Shown in pieces: positions 32,374-40,646 of a stretch of 64,000 bases of DNA (the stretch's first letter is position 1; every line of letters begins with the position of its first letter). Source of the stretch: Granulicella aggregans. Lineage in GTDB: Bacteria > Acidobacteriota > Terriglobia > Terriglobales > Acidobacteriaceae. Under the pieces are notes generated by a model that was not told the DNA's origin, did no database searches, and worked only from the letters and a program-made list of their open reading frames with translations. A program made the position numbers and the translations under genes. The stretch lies in the NCBI RefSeq assembly GCF_025685565.1, contig NZ_JAGSYE010000002.1:248001-312000 (forward strand). The letters are read 5' to 3'.

Positions 32374-35300
32374 TCACCCAGCCGTCAGCTTCTCCGTCTC
32401 CGCCGACATCTTCGCTGTCCGATCCAGCTTGTCCCAGTTGAACGGCTTACCATCCACGGCGCGTTTGACTGTCTTCAGCAGCACTAACGAGAACACCTGC
32501 CGATACGTAAAGCGCTGTATCCAGATGTGGAACAGCAGCCACCAGTCACCCTTGCTCGCCTGGTGCTTCCGCTCCAGCGCAAAAGCCACCGCCGACGCCG
32601 CAAAATCAATCACCGTAAACGTCAGGAAGAACGCGATCAGCTTGTAGAGGCTCGCCGTCGAAGCCGATTCCGGGTGGAAGTAGTGGTCGATGATGTAGTG
32701 AAAGATCCCCGCCACAAACATCAGGTCGATCAGCGGCGACACCAGCGGCAACAATATCTGGAAGATCAGAATATTTGGCAGCGCAAACAGCCCCATCGCC
32801 CGGTGCTTCCGAATCGCACCCTTGTGCTTGTAGATCGCCTGCAGGATCCCGAACGACCACCGGAACCTCTGCCGCATCAGTCCATCCGCGTTGACAGGTG
32901 CCTCAGTAAACGCCAAAGCCTGATCCTCGTAGATCACCGAGTACCCCTGCTCCAGGATGTTCATCGTCAGGTCGGCATCCTCGGCTACGGTATTGGTGTG
33001 GTAGCCATTACCGGCCTTCACCGCATCGGTCCGCCAGGCCCCAATCGCCCCTGGCACCACCATCACCACATCGAACAGATCCAGCGCCCGCCGCTCAAAG
33101 TTCTGGCTGGTGATGTACTCAAGCGCCTGCCACCGCGTCCACAGATTCACGCGATTGCCAACCTTCGCGTTACCGGCAACCGCCCCAATCTTCGGGTTGG
33201 CAAAGTGAGGCACCAACCGCGTAATCGCATCATGCGCGATCACGCCATCGGCATCGATGCCGACATAGATCTCCTCATCCACATAGTTCAGCGCGTAGTT
33301 CAACGCATCGGCCTTGCCGCCGTTCGGCTTGGTCAGCACGGTCAGCCGCCCAGCCTCAATCTCCTTCGGATAGGCAGCCCGCGCCACCTCGCTCGTCCGG
33401 TCTTTCGAGCCATCATCGATCACGATGATGTGCATGTTCTTGTAGTTCGACATCATCACCGAACGAATCGTCCGCACGATCACCAGCTCTTCGTTGTAAG
33501 CAGGAATCAGCACCGCCACGCGCGGATTGTAGTCAGCACTCGCAAAGTTCTTCCGCTTGCGTAAGCGATCAATGATCGCGAACAAGCCGATGATGATCAG
33601 TCGTCCAGTCATCAGGACATCGCCGACAAAAAACACTGCGACCACAAAGTGGTTGAAGAACGAGATGAAGAAGAACGCTACAGAATCCGCAAACGCCAGA
33701 GCCCGCTGCCGCCATCCGGTCAACGGAACCATCACCTGTTCGCGCGTCTGTCCCACCAGCTGTGACACAGGCACAATCTCATATCCCCGTGCCCGCAGCG
33801 CCTCAATCAGCATCGGCAAAGCGGCTACGGTCGCCGAGCGATCCCCGCCACCATCGTGCAGAAGAATGACCGATCCCCGCCCCCACGGATTCTTCTCCAT
33901 CGCATCAATCTGGCGGAAGACACTATCCCTGATCTCTTCCGGCGACTTCCGCGGATGCTCATCCCAATCATCCGTGTCGATCTTGTTGCCCACCACCACG
34001 TACCCGAGGTTCTGGATCAACTCCACCGGAGCGGCCTGGTCGTTCGTGTCCGGCTCCTGGTCGATCGAGTACGGCGGCCTGAAGTACAGCGGATTCACGC
34101 CGAGCTTCGCCGCAAACAGCCGCTCCGTCGCCACCACCTGCAGCTTCACCTGCGCGCTGGAAATGCTGCTGATGTCCGGGTGTGTGAACGTGTGGTTTCC
34201 GATCTCGTGGCCTTCGCGGTACACGCGCTTCATCACGCCTACGTTGTTCTCCGCCTCCTCGCCAATCATGAAGAACGTTCCCGACACTTTGTACTTCTTC
34301 AACACATCCAGAATCTTCGGCGTCCACTCCGGATCAGGCCCATCGTCGAACGAAAGCGCCACCTTTTTCTTGTTGTATCCGACATACTGCACTGTGTACG
34401 GCAGCGGGTACGACTTCATCTGCTCGTTTACCACGCTGCGCTGGTCCATCGGCACTTCGTCGTCATCCTCGAGCGTCATCGTCCGCTGGCCACTCTGCGG
34501 ACGCTTCGTCACCCGCATAATGTCGCCCTCGCCCTCATCGTCGACGTCGTACCCGGGCTCAACCTGCGCCAGGTCCTTCCACGCATCCACACGCTGCGGC
34601 TTGTCCCATATCTTCCACAGCGAATCGTCTTCCGAGCCAAGTCGCCAAAGCCCAATCGTCTGGATACCCAGCGCCCGCGCCGCCCGCATCTCGTTCAACA
34701 CGGTCACGCCGTCCAGGAACCAGACCTGATGGCGCACATGCGCATCTTCATCGTCGTATGCGAAGTGCGCATTCATTGCATCGGGATCGAACTGTATCTG
34801 CGCGTCTGCGTCCGAAGCCGCCTGCCATGCCTCCTGCGTCGAAAGAGCCGTCGCATTCAGCACCTTCGCTGGAGGCGGCTGTGCAGCCTTCTTCCCCTTC
34901 ACTCCCTTCGCCGGCCCGGGCGGCGGCAACGCGGTCGTCCAGTCATAGCCATAGCTGCCCAGCGAGCAGATGATCTTCTCCTTCGGCACGACCTTCAACA
35001 CGTCCTTCAGGTTGTCGATAAACCAGTCCTGCGACGCGATCGGTCCCGGCTGGCTGTCCACCTGGTGCTCGTCGTAGTTCATGATCATCAATCCGTCCGA
35101 ATGGTCGGCCATAAACTTCAGGTCGTAGTCCGGATCGCTGACCGGCGTGTTGATATAGAGCTTTAGATTCCGTCGGTGAAAGTCGTCATAGAGCGCACCG
35201 ATCAGCGCGCGATATCCGGGCTGCGCCGCTGTCGGAATCTCCTCCAGATCGAGCGCTATCCCCCGATACAAAGTGTTCTTCGCCAGAAATGTATCAATCT

Positions 35301-35931
35301 CGGTTACAAATCGCGCCCGCGAAGCATCATTGCCAAGGAAATCTCCTACTAGCGGAACGAACATTCCCTTCCTCGGATCAAAGTTGTTCACCAGCGGAAA
35401 GACTTCCGTATCTTCATGCGCATCGGAGATCGCCCGCGCGACCTTATTCTCGCGGTCGACCCCATGCACGCCGGCACGATCCACAATCGAGTACGGCACA
35501 TTGTCGATCGTGTTCGCCGTAATGTCTCCGTCCGTACCCACCACATGCAGCCAATCCGGGAACAGCAGATCGATCTGCTTGATGTGCTGCTTCAGCGAGG
35601 GGTAGCTCGAAGGGTCCCACTCCACGTAATACGCCGCACGCAGACCTTCGCCCGAGTTCAGCGTGATATCCGACGGTGCCTTGTCCGTCTTCCGGTGCGG
35701 TGCACGCCGAAGCTTCTGCGCGGCGGTCTTGGTGGCAATCGGCTTCGTATCCAGGGCGCGGTAGTTGTGCGTCGTCGCCGGAAGCAGAAGCTCCTTCATC
35801 GGCTTCACCCGCAGCAGTCCCACGATAAAGATCACGCCGACGATCAACCCCAGCAGCGCTGCCACGTCCAGAACGCGACGAAGCCGCTTCCATCGTCTTC
35901 TCTGCGGATCGTAAAAAACCTGTTGGCTCAC
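32374..35931 (-). CDS. Trimodular GH18-like / NodB polysaccharide deacetylase / GT2 synthase membrane protein
   Basis: The 1185-residue product has an N-terminal membrane helix (about 25-47), then a GH18-like domain (about 105-440). A NodB deacetylase domain (about 520-735) shows SFDDGPD, HEIGNHTFTHPD and FRPPYS, the metal and base residues. A membrane segment follows near 750-785. A processive GT2 domain (about 800-1040) has LIPAYNEE, IDADG, AEDADLT and QRFRWS, followed by C-terminal helices. The layout suggests one protein that polymerises an N-acetylhexosamine glycan, exports it, deacetylates it and trims it, as PgaC/PgaB do separately. The start is GTG 35931. It is convergent with the toxin gene and divergent from a PMT-like gene. 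The polymer is unknown. Confidence 0.87.
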   Translation of the reverse strand: MSQQVFYDPQRRRWKRLRRVLDVAALLGLIVGVIFIVGLLRVKPMKELLLPATTHNYRALDTKPIATKTAAQKLRRAPHRKTDKAPSDITLNSGEGLRAAYYVEWDPSSYPSLKQHIKQIDLLFPDWLHVVGTDGDITANTIDNVPYSIVDRAGVHGVDRENKVARAISDAHEDTEVFPLVNNFDPRKGMFVPLVGDFLGNDASRARFVTEIDTFLAKNTLYRGIALDLEEIPTAAQPGYRALIGALYDDFHRRNLKLYINTPVSDPDYDLKFMADHSDGLMIMNYDEHQVDSQPGPIASQDWFIDNLKDVLKVVPKEKIICSLGSYGYDWTTALPPPGPAKGVKGKKAAQPPPAKVLNATALSTQEAWQAASDADAQIQFDPDAMNAHFAYDDEDAHVRHQVWFLDGVTVLNEMRAARALGIQTIGLWRLGSEDDSLWKIWDKPQRVDAWKDLAQVEPGYDVDDEGEGDIMRVTKRPQSGQRTMTLEDDDEVPMDQRSVVNEQMKSYPLPYTVQYVGYNKKKVALSFDDGPDPEWTPKILDVLKKYKVSGTFFMIGEEAENNVGVMKRVYREGHEIGNHTFTHPDISSISSAQVKLQVVATERLFAAKLGVNPLYFRPPYSIDQEPDTNDQAAPVELIQNLGYVVVGNKIDTDDWDEHPRKSPEEIRDSVFRQIDAMEKNPWGRGSVILLHDGGGDRSATVAALPMLIEALRARGYEIVPVSQLVGQTREQVMVPLTGWRQRALAFADSVAFFFISFFNHFVVAVFFVGDVLMTGRLIIIGLFAIIDRLRKRKNFASADYNPRVAVLIPAYNEELVIVRTIRSVMMSNYKNMHIIVIDDGSKDRTSEVARAAYPKEIEAGRLTVLTKPNGGKADALNYALNYVDEEIYVGIDADGVIAHDAITRLVPHFANPKIGAVAGNAKVGNRVNLWTRWQALEYITSQNFERRALDLFDVVMVVPGAIGAWRTDAVKAGNGYHTNTVAEDADLTMNILEQGYSVIYEDQALAFTEAPVNADGLMRQRFRWSFGILQAIYKHKGAIRKHRAMGLFALPNILIFQILLPLVSPLIDLMFVAGIFHYIIDHYFHPESASTASLYKLIAFFLTFTVIDFAASAVAFALERKHQASKGDWWLLFHIWIQRFTYRQVFSLVLLKTVKRAVDGKPFNWDKLDRTAKMSAETEKLTAG

Positions 35932-36040
35932 GACTGCCTACTCGCTAAGGGAAAGAAACACCGAAAATTCGTTTGGGGACGGAGCACTGAAGCCAATCGT
36001 AGTGACACCTCACCCTCCAGTCAACGCGCTGCATCTTCAG

Positions 36041-36046
36041 TATGAT
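36041..36046 (+). promoter_or_regulatory. -10 box TATGAT that decides the start of the PMT-like gene
   Basis: TATGAT ends seven bases before the ATG at 36054. The more upstream ATG codons at 36042 and 36045 lie inside the -10 box and so cannot be used on this transcript. Confidence 0.5.
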
Positions 36047-36053
36047 GCGAGAG

Positions 36054-37463
36054 ATGGCGCAACCGAGAGCAAAGCTGTGGGTATGGGTCGCAACCGCACT
36101 TGCGGCAGGCGTTGCACTTCGCCTTTACTTTCTGCATATCGCCCCAAAGCTCACCACCGATACCCTCCTCTACGGCGACATCGCAAAGAATCTCCTCCAG
36201 AACCACGTATACGGCTTCACCGTCCCCGGACATCCGCCGCGCCCGACCCTCATCCGCGTTCCGGGCTACCCACTCTTTCTCACCCTCTGCTTCCTTCTCT
36301 TTGGCGTCGAGAACTACACCGCCGTCCTCTATCTCCAACTCCTCATCGACCTTGCCACCTGCCTCCTCGTCGCCGATCTCGCCCGTCGCCTCTGGGGCAC
36401 CCGAGCCGGCATGGCCGCCCTATGGCTGGCCGCCCTCTGTCCCTTTACCGCCAACTACGTCGCTTCGGCACTCACTGAGACACTCACCCTCTTCTTCATC
36501 GCCGCTGCCTTCTATGCCCTCCATCGCTGGAGCGAGACCACCCTCGGCTACAACCGTTGGCTCTGGCTCATCGCCGCTTCGCTCGCCGCAGCCATCCTCG
36601 TCCGTCCGGAGCAGGGCCTCCTCGCTACCGCCATCATGCCGGCTATGCTCTGGGTCGCCGGACGCTCCCGTGCCAGCACCTTCTCGTCGGTTTCAGTACG
36701 TCTGGCACCTGTTTTCATCGCCGCGCTCTGCGTCGTGCTCCCATTCGTACCCTGGGCCGCGCGCAACTGGCACGCCTTTCACGTCATTCAGCCCTTGGCC
36801 CCACGCTCCGCCACCGACCCCGGCGAGCACATTCCCCTCGGCTTCCAGCGCTGGTATCGCACCTGGGCCATCGAGTTCGCAAGCAACGAGTACGTCTACT
36901 GGAACTACGACAGCAGCGACATCAAGATCACCGATCTTCCCACCCGCGCCTTCGACTCGCCCGCCCAGCGCGCCGAGACCGCCCAACTTCTCGCCGACTA
37001 CAACCTCACCGACAGCGACTCCCCTGCGATCGACGCCCGCTTCAACGCTCTGGCCGCCGAACGCATCTCCGGCCGCCCGCTCCGCTACTACGTTGTCCTG
37101 CCCGTGGCTCGCCTCGCGAACATGCTCTTCCGTCCACGCCTTGAGCTGACGGCCATTACTCTCGAGTGGTGGCAGTGGAACGAAGACCGCAAGGAATCGA
37201 CCTTCGCCTACGCCTACGCCTTGCTCAATCTGGCATACATGGTCCTGGGAGCTCGCGGCTTCATCCGCTGGAAGTCCCTCCCGCCCGCATTTGCCGGCCA
37301 AGCTCCCCTCGCACTTGGGATGGCAGCCTACGTAGCTCTCCGCTGCGCTCTGCTCCTCACACTCGACAACTCGGAAGACCGCTACACTCTGGAGTTCTTT
37401 CCCATCCTCATCTTCTGCGCCGCAGTCCTCTTCAAACGCGAAGAAGCGCCAGCCATCAGCTGA
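36054..37463 (+). CDS. Second ArnT/PMT-like membrane glycosyltransferase
   Basis: The 469-residue polytopic protein has about eleven helices, a basic start (MAQPRAKLWVWVATALAAG) and the GT-C first loop with TTDTLLYGDIAKNLLQNHVYGF. It probably transfers a sugar from a polyprenyl-phosphate carrier on the periplasmic side. A soluble C-terminal part with EFASNEYVYWNYDSSDIK lies between the later helices. The start at 36054 is inferred from the -10 box. It is divergent from the GH18-NodB-GT2 gene, which may supply or modify the same glycan. The donor and acceptor are not evident. Confidence 0.75.
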   Translation: MAQPRAKLWVWVATALAAGVALRLYFLHIAPKLTTDTLLYGDIAKNLLQNHVYGFTVPGHPPRPTLIRVPGYPLFLTLCFLLFGVENYTAVLYLQLLIDLATCLLVADLARRLWGTRAGMAALWLAALCPFTANYVASALTETLTLFFIAAAFYALHRWSETTLGYNRWLWLIAASLAAAILVRPEQGLLATAIMPAMLWVAGRSRASTFSSVSVRLAPVFIAALCVVLPFVPWAARNWHAFHVIQPLAPRSATDPGEHIPLGFQRWYRTWAIEFASNEYVYWNYDSSDIKITDLPTRAFDSPAQRAETAQLLADYNLTDSDSPAIDARFNALAAERISGRPLRYYVVLPVARLANMLFRPRLELTAITLEWWQWNEDRKESTFAYAYALLNLAYMVLGARGFIRWKSLPPAFAGQAPLALGMAAYVALRCALLLTLDNSEDRYTLEFFPILIFCAAVLFKREEAPAIS

Positions 37464-37525
37464 CGCTTTCTTTCACCCACCCCAGAAACCCTGAGCGAGG
37501 CGGCTGGTAACTTCATCAGCTTGCG

Positions 37526-37559
37526 CCTCACTCATCGCGGCATCATCACGATGAGTGGG
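37526..37559. repeat. Hairpin repeat, family A copy 2
   Basis: CTCACTCATCG at 37527-37537 pairs with CGATGAGTGGG at 37549-37559 with one T-G wobble. The loop includes GCATCATC. It lies between convergent genes. Confidence 0.65.
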
Positions 37560-37580
37560 ACCGCCACAAACGTAAGAGAC

Positions 37581-38306
37581 TTACCGCCGGTCCACCTGCG
37601 TATCCTTGTTTGTCTTGATCGCGAACGCGCCCTCGTTCACCTTCTGGTTGTACCGGATGTTCTGGAAGAACGTCGTAAACGTATCTCCCGAGGGTGAGAA
37701 GAACTGCTGCTTCAGCGAGATCCCCAGCGTCGGCTCTACCCAGATCGTAATGTGCGAGAACATGTTGCGATTGTTCGGGTCCTTCGCCACCAAATCCAAC
37801 TTCACCACGCTGTACGCCTTCGCCCCATCCTTGATCGTCTCGGTTCCCTGCTCCGTGATGTTCCAGGTTTTGGCGAGGTCCTTGCCGCTCCCACCAAATC
37901 CAAGCGTCAGAAAGCTCTCGTATTGCGCCTGGTTATTCCCGGCATGAAGAACGGTCAACCGATTCGTGCCTGGCTCATAGATCTGCAACTCCCCGCCTTT
38001 ATAGGCCACCGTTCGCGTACCATTCGCCGTAGCCGAGGCTTCACCCGCGCAAGCCTGTGTCGCCGAAGGGGCCACTTTCAACCCCATCTCCGTCTCGGAA
38101 CCTTTGCGCACAAAGTAGATCGTCCCGCATTGCGAGCTCGTCTCCTTGACCACTTTCGTAAATGTGTCCCGGCGAAAGTCCGCCTGCGCCGACTTGAACC
38201 CTACACTAGCCGTATCCATCTGCTTCAGCACGGCATCCAGACCCGGCTGCTGCGCTCCCGCAGCCATAGACAATCCCAGCAAGCAACTCACAGCAAAAAT
38301 TTTCAT
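37581..38306 (-). CDS. LolA-like periplasmic protein
   Basis: The 241-residue product has a signal peptide (to about AAGAQ, residue 19). The remainder has the order of a LolA/LolB fold: an initial helix with LDAVLKQMDTASVGFKSAQADFRRDTF, then strands with GTIYFVRKGSETEMGLKV, YKGGELQIYEPGTNRLTVLHAG and FFSPSGDTFTTFFQNIRYNQKV. LolA carries lipoproteins from the inner to the outer membrane. Many acidobacterial relatives are more divergent, so the cargo is uncertain. It is the last gene of a likely operon after serS and a small membrane protein. Confidence 0.7.
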   Translation of the reverse strand: MKIFAVSCLLGLSMAAGAQQPGLDAVLKQMDTASVGFKSAQADFRRDTFTKVVKETSSQCGTIYFVRKGSETEMGLKVAPSATQACAGEASATANGTRTVAYKGGELQIYEPGTNRLTVLHAGNNQAQYESFLTLGFGGSGKDLAKTWNITEQGTETIKDGAKAYSVVKLDLVAKDPNNRNMFSHITIWVEPTLGISLKQQFFSPSGDTFTTFFQNIRYNQKVNEGAFAIKTNKDTQVDRR

Positions 38307-38339
38307 AGAAAACCTACACCCTATCCCCTACTTCCTGCC

Positions 38340-38729
38340 TTACCGCAGCACCCAAGCGTCGTAAGCCACAACCTTGCCCTTGCCATCGATCACCGGCTCG
38401 TAGTGGTCCAGCGTTACCTCGCCCGAGATCGGCTCAACAGTCCGCATGATCGCAGCAACGCGCTCGCTCTCACTCTGAGATGCATTCGGCGACCCGCTTC
38501 CGCCGCCTGCGCGAATCTCATAGATGAACTGGTTCTTCTGCCCGTTGGTCCCCGCTTCCTTCACCAGCACCTCGCTGTCGCGCAGCGGCACCGTCGCAAC
38601 CGGCCTCGCACCGTACTCGATGAACTGCGGCGACACAAACAGGAACAGCAAAATCAGCGTCACCATCACATCGTAGTGAACGCTGCCGCGCTCATACGTC
38701 CACCAGAAATAGCTCTTCAGCAGCTTCAT
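38340..38729 (-). CDS. Small single-span membrane protein of unknown function
   Basis: The 129-residue product starts one base after the serS stop codon. It has a basic, aromatic start (MKLLKSYFWWTYERGSVHYD), one membrane helix (about 20-38, VMVTLILLFLFVSPQFIEYG), and a soluble, probably periplasmic tail with a Gly/Ser-rich patch and EPISGEVTLDHYEPVID near its end. I do not recognise a named family. The location between serS and a LolA-like gene suggests the operon combines tRNA charging with an envelope pair. Confidence 0.65.
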   Translation of the reverse strand: MKLLKSYFWWTYERGSVHYDVMVTLILLFLFVSPQFIEYGARPVATVPLRDSEVLVKEAGTNGQKNQFIYEIRAGGGSGSPNASQSESERVAAIMRTVEPISGEVTLDHYEPVIDGKGKVVAYDAWVLR

Positions 38730-40076
38730 CTAGGCCGACGCCCCTTTCTTATGCATGTGCGTCTGTACTCCAATCACCGTGTCGCCGTTCATATACGGCA
38801 CCAGGACCTCTGGCACCTTGATAGACCCGTCTGCCTGCTGATAGTTCTCCAGGATCGCCAGATACGTTCGCCCGACAGCCAGGCCGCTACCGTTCAATGT
38901 ATGCAGTAGCTCACTCTTCTTCGCTCCCGTCGGCTTGTAGCGAATGTTCGCCCGCCGCGCCTGAAACGCTTCGAAGTTCGAGCACGAAGAAATCTCGCGA
39001 TACAACTGCTGCCCCGGCAGCCAGACCTCCAGGTCATACGTCTTGGCGGAAGAGAAGCCCATATCGCCCGTGCAAAGAAGCATCCGGCGATACGGCAGTC
39101 CCAGCTTCTCGAGCACCGTCTCCGCGTGACGCGTCAGCAGTTCGTGCTCGGCGTCAGAGTCTTCCGGACGCACAAACTTCACCAGCTCGACCTTCTGAAA
39201 CTGGTGCTGACGGATCATCCCACGAACATCCTTGCCATACGATCCGGCCTCGCTCCGAAAGCAAGGCGTATACGCACAGAAAGAGATCGGCAACTGACCT
39301 TCATCCAAGGTCTCGTCGCGAAAGATATTCGTCACCGGAACCTCAGCCGTTGGGATCAGCCAGTGATCGTTCTCCTGAAACTTGCCCGGCTCATAAGGCC
39401 CCTTGTCGTCGCAGTGAAATGAATCTTCGGCAAACTTCGGCAACTGCCCCGTCCCAAACAGTGACTTCGAATTCACCATGAACGGCGGAAGCACTTCGGT
39501 ATAGCCATGCTCGCGCGTATGCAGGTCGATCATGAAGTTCGCCAGTGCCCGCTCCAGCCGCGCTCCCTGCCCGAAGTGCACTACGAAGCGCGATCCGGAG
39601 ATCTTCGCCGCACGGTTGAAGTCCAGAATCCCCAGCGCCTCGCCCAGCTCCCAGTGCGGCTTCGCGGTAAACGGGAACTCCGTTCGCTCGCCCCACACCT
39701 TCACCTCGACGTTGTCATGCTCGCTATTGCCCGAAGGAACGCTATCCTGCGGCAGATTTGGCAGCGTCTGCAATACCTCGCGAAGCCGCTCATCAGCCGC
39801 AGCAGCAGCGGCTTCCAGAGCCTCCACCTCGCCCTTCAGAGACTTCGTCTGCTCCATCAGCGCGGTCGCATCACCGCCCGAACGCCGCAGTCCGACTATC
39901 TCTTCCGTCAGCTTGTTCCGCTGAGCCTTCAGTGTCTCGACACGAGTCACAGCATCACGCCGTTCCCGGTCAATCTCCGCAAAGCCTCCCAGCAGCACAG
40001 CCGGATCGGCCCCGCGCAGACGCAGCTTCTCTTCTACCAAGGGCAGATTCGCCCGTACAAATCCCAGATCGATCAT
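38730..40076 (-). CDS. serS: Seryl-tRNA synthetase
   Basis: The 448-residue class II synthetase charges tRNA-Ser with serine in the cytoplasm. The N-terminal coiled-coil arm (about 30-110) contains the heptads that grip the tRNA long arm. The catalytic domain has [10 protein letters not shown], motif 2 with [21 protein letters not shown] (split family signature), and motif 3 [20 protein letters not shown] near the end. The length and domain order are normal. The gene is followed directly by two envelope genes. TAGAAT lies eight bases before its ATG, so a leaderless mRNA is likely; the intervening GAGGAG is only two bases from the ATG. Confidence 0.97.
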   Translation of the reverse strand: MIDLGFVRANLPLVEEKLRLRGADPAVLLGGFAEIDRERRDAVTRVETLKAQRNKLTEEIVGLRRSGGDATALMEQTKSLKGEVEALEAAAAAADERLREVLQTLPNLPQDSVPSGNSEHDNVEVKVWGERTEFPFTAKPHWELGEALGILDFNRAAKISGSRFVVHFGQGARLERALANFMIDLHTREHGYTEVLPPFMVNSKSLFGTGQLPKFAEDSFHCDDKGPYEPGKFQENDHWLIPTAEVPVTNIFRDETLDEGQLPISFCAYTPCFRSEAGSYGKDVRGMIRQHQFQKVELVKFVRPEDSDAEHELLTRHAETVLEKLGLPYRRMLLCTGDMGFSSAKTYDLEVWLPGQQLYREISSCSNFEAFQARRANIRYKPTGAKKSELLHTLNGSGLAVGRTYLAILENYQQADGSIKVPEVLVPYMNGDTVIGVQTHMHKKGASA

Positions 40077-40084
40077 CGCTCCTC

Positions 40085-40090
40085 ATTCTA
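40085..40090 (-). promoter_or_regulatory. -10 box TAGAAT before serS
   Basis: On the minus strand TAGAAT ends eight bases before the ATG at 40076. A GAGGAG lies in between, but too close to the start codon for normal use. Confidence 0.5.
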
Positions 40091-40107
40091 AACGCCCACA
40101 ATGCAAA

Positions 40108-40133
40108 CGGCCCCTTCCGCTTAGAAGGGACCG
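40108..40133 (-). terminator. Hairpin terminator downstream of the small secreted protein gene
   Basis: CGGCCCCTTC at 40108-40117 and GAAGGGACCG at 40124-40133 form a 10-bp stem on the minus strand, with one wobble and a 6-base loop. It lies between the stop at 40162 and the serS promoter and should insulate serS. Confidence 0.6.
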
Positions 40134-40161
40134 CTTTTATAGCCAGATCAACTACGAGTCG

Positions 40162-40521
40162 TTACCGAGGTCCGCCGCCCATCAGGTGTTGAACGCCGAC
40201 ATCGTATCCGCGGCGAAAACCGTCTCTGTAATCCCGTCTCGCGCCACGCGGCACATTCGGATGCCGGTACTCATCGCGATTATTCACATCCGGCCTACGG
40301 TGGTTCTCATAGTCCTTCCGAGCGCCCTCGATGCCGTCGTGAAATCCCCGGCGATGAATCTCATCAGCATACTCAGCAGGCGGCGCGTCCCATCCACCCG
40401 GCCCATAAGCGCCCGGAGGAGGAGGAGGAGGCCCCTGTTGATATTGCGCCTGAACCGCTCCGCTGCTCAAAAGGAGTCCCGCCGTCAAAGCCATTGCCGA
40501 GAGTACATTTCGTGTCTTCAT
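40162..40521 (-). CDS. Small secreted Pro/Gly/Arg-rich protein
   Basis: The 119-residue product has a signal peptide (ending near AVQAQ, residue 25) and a Pro/Gly-rich segment. A repeat-like body follows, with HRRGFHDGIEGARKDYENHRR and ARRDYRDGFRRGYDVGVQHL. The GxxDGxxxARxDY pattern and the spaced Tyr/Gly tail echo the lipoprotein at 25378-25749. GAGG lies eight bases before the ATG. No enzyme motif is present. The function is unknown; it is probably periplasmic. Confidence 0.65.
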   Translation of the reverse strand: MKTRNVLSAMALTAGLLLSSGAVQAQYQQGPPPPPPGAYGPGGWDAPPAEYADEIHRRGFHDGIEGARKDYENHRRPDVNNRDEYRHPNVPRGARRDYRDGFRRGYDVGVQHLMGGGPR

Positions 40522-40634
40522 TACCTAAACCTCTTTCGGGGCATCATCTGCCACTTCGTTAGAACCCAACTTCGTAACGCGTGTTGCTTCGCCCCGCAAA
40601 TTGCCTCGTTCGCACCCGCGAAACAATCCCCGTT

Positions 40635-40640
40635 TATCAT
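40635..40640 (+). promoter_or_regulatory. -10 box TATCAT that decides the phosphatase start
   Basis: TATCAT ends six bases before the ATG at 40647, which begins a proper signal peptide. The longer frame from 40581 has none. Confidence 0.5.
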
Positions 40641-40646
40641 TCCCAG

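Noticed and set aside
40581..40646. Upstream extension of the PafA-like gene
   Set aside because: The extra residues lie before a clear signal peptide and upstream of the -10 box, so they would not be translated from this promoter.
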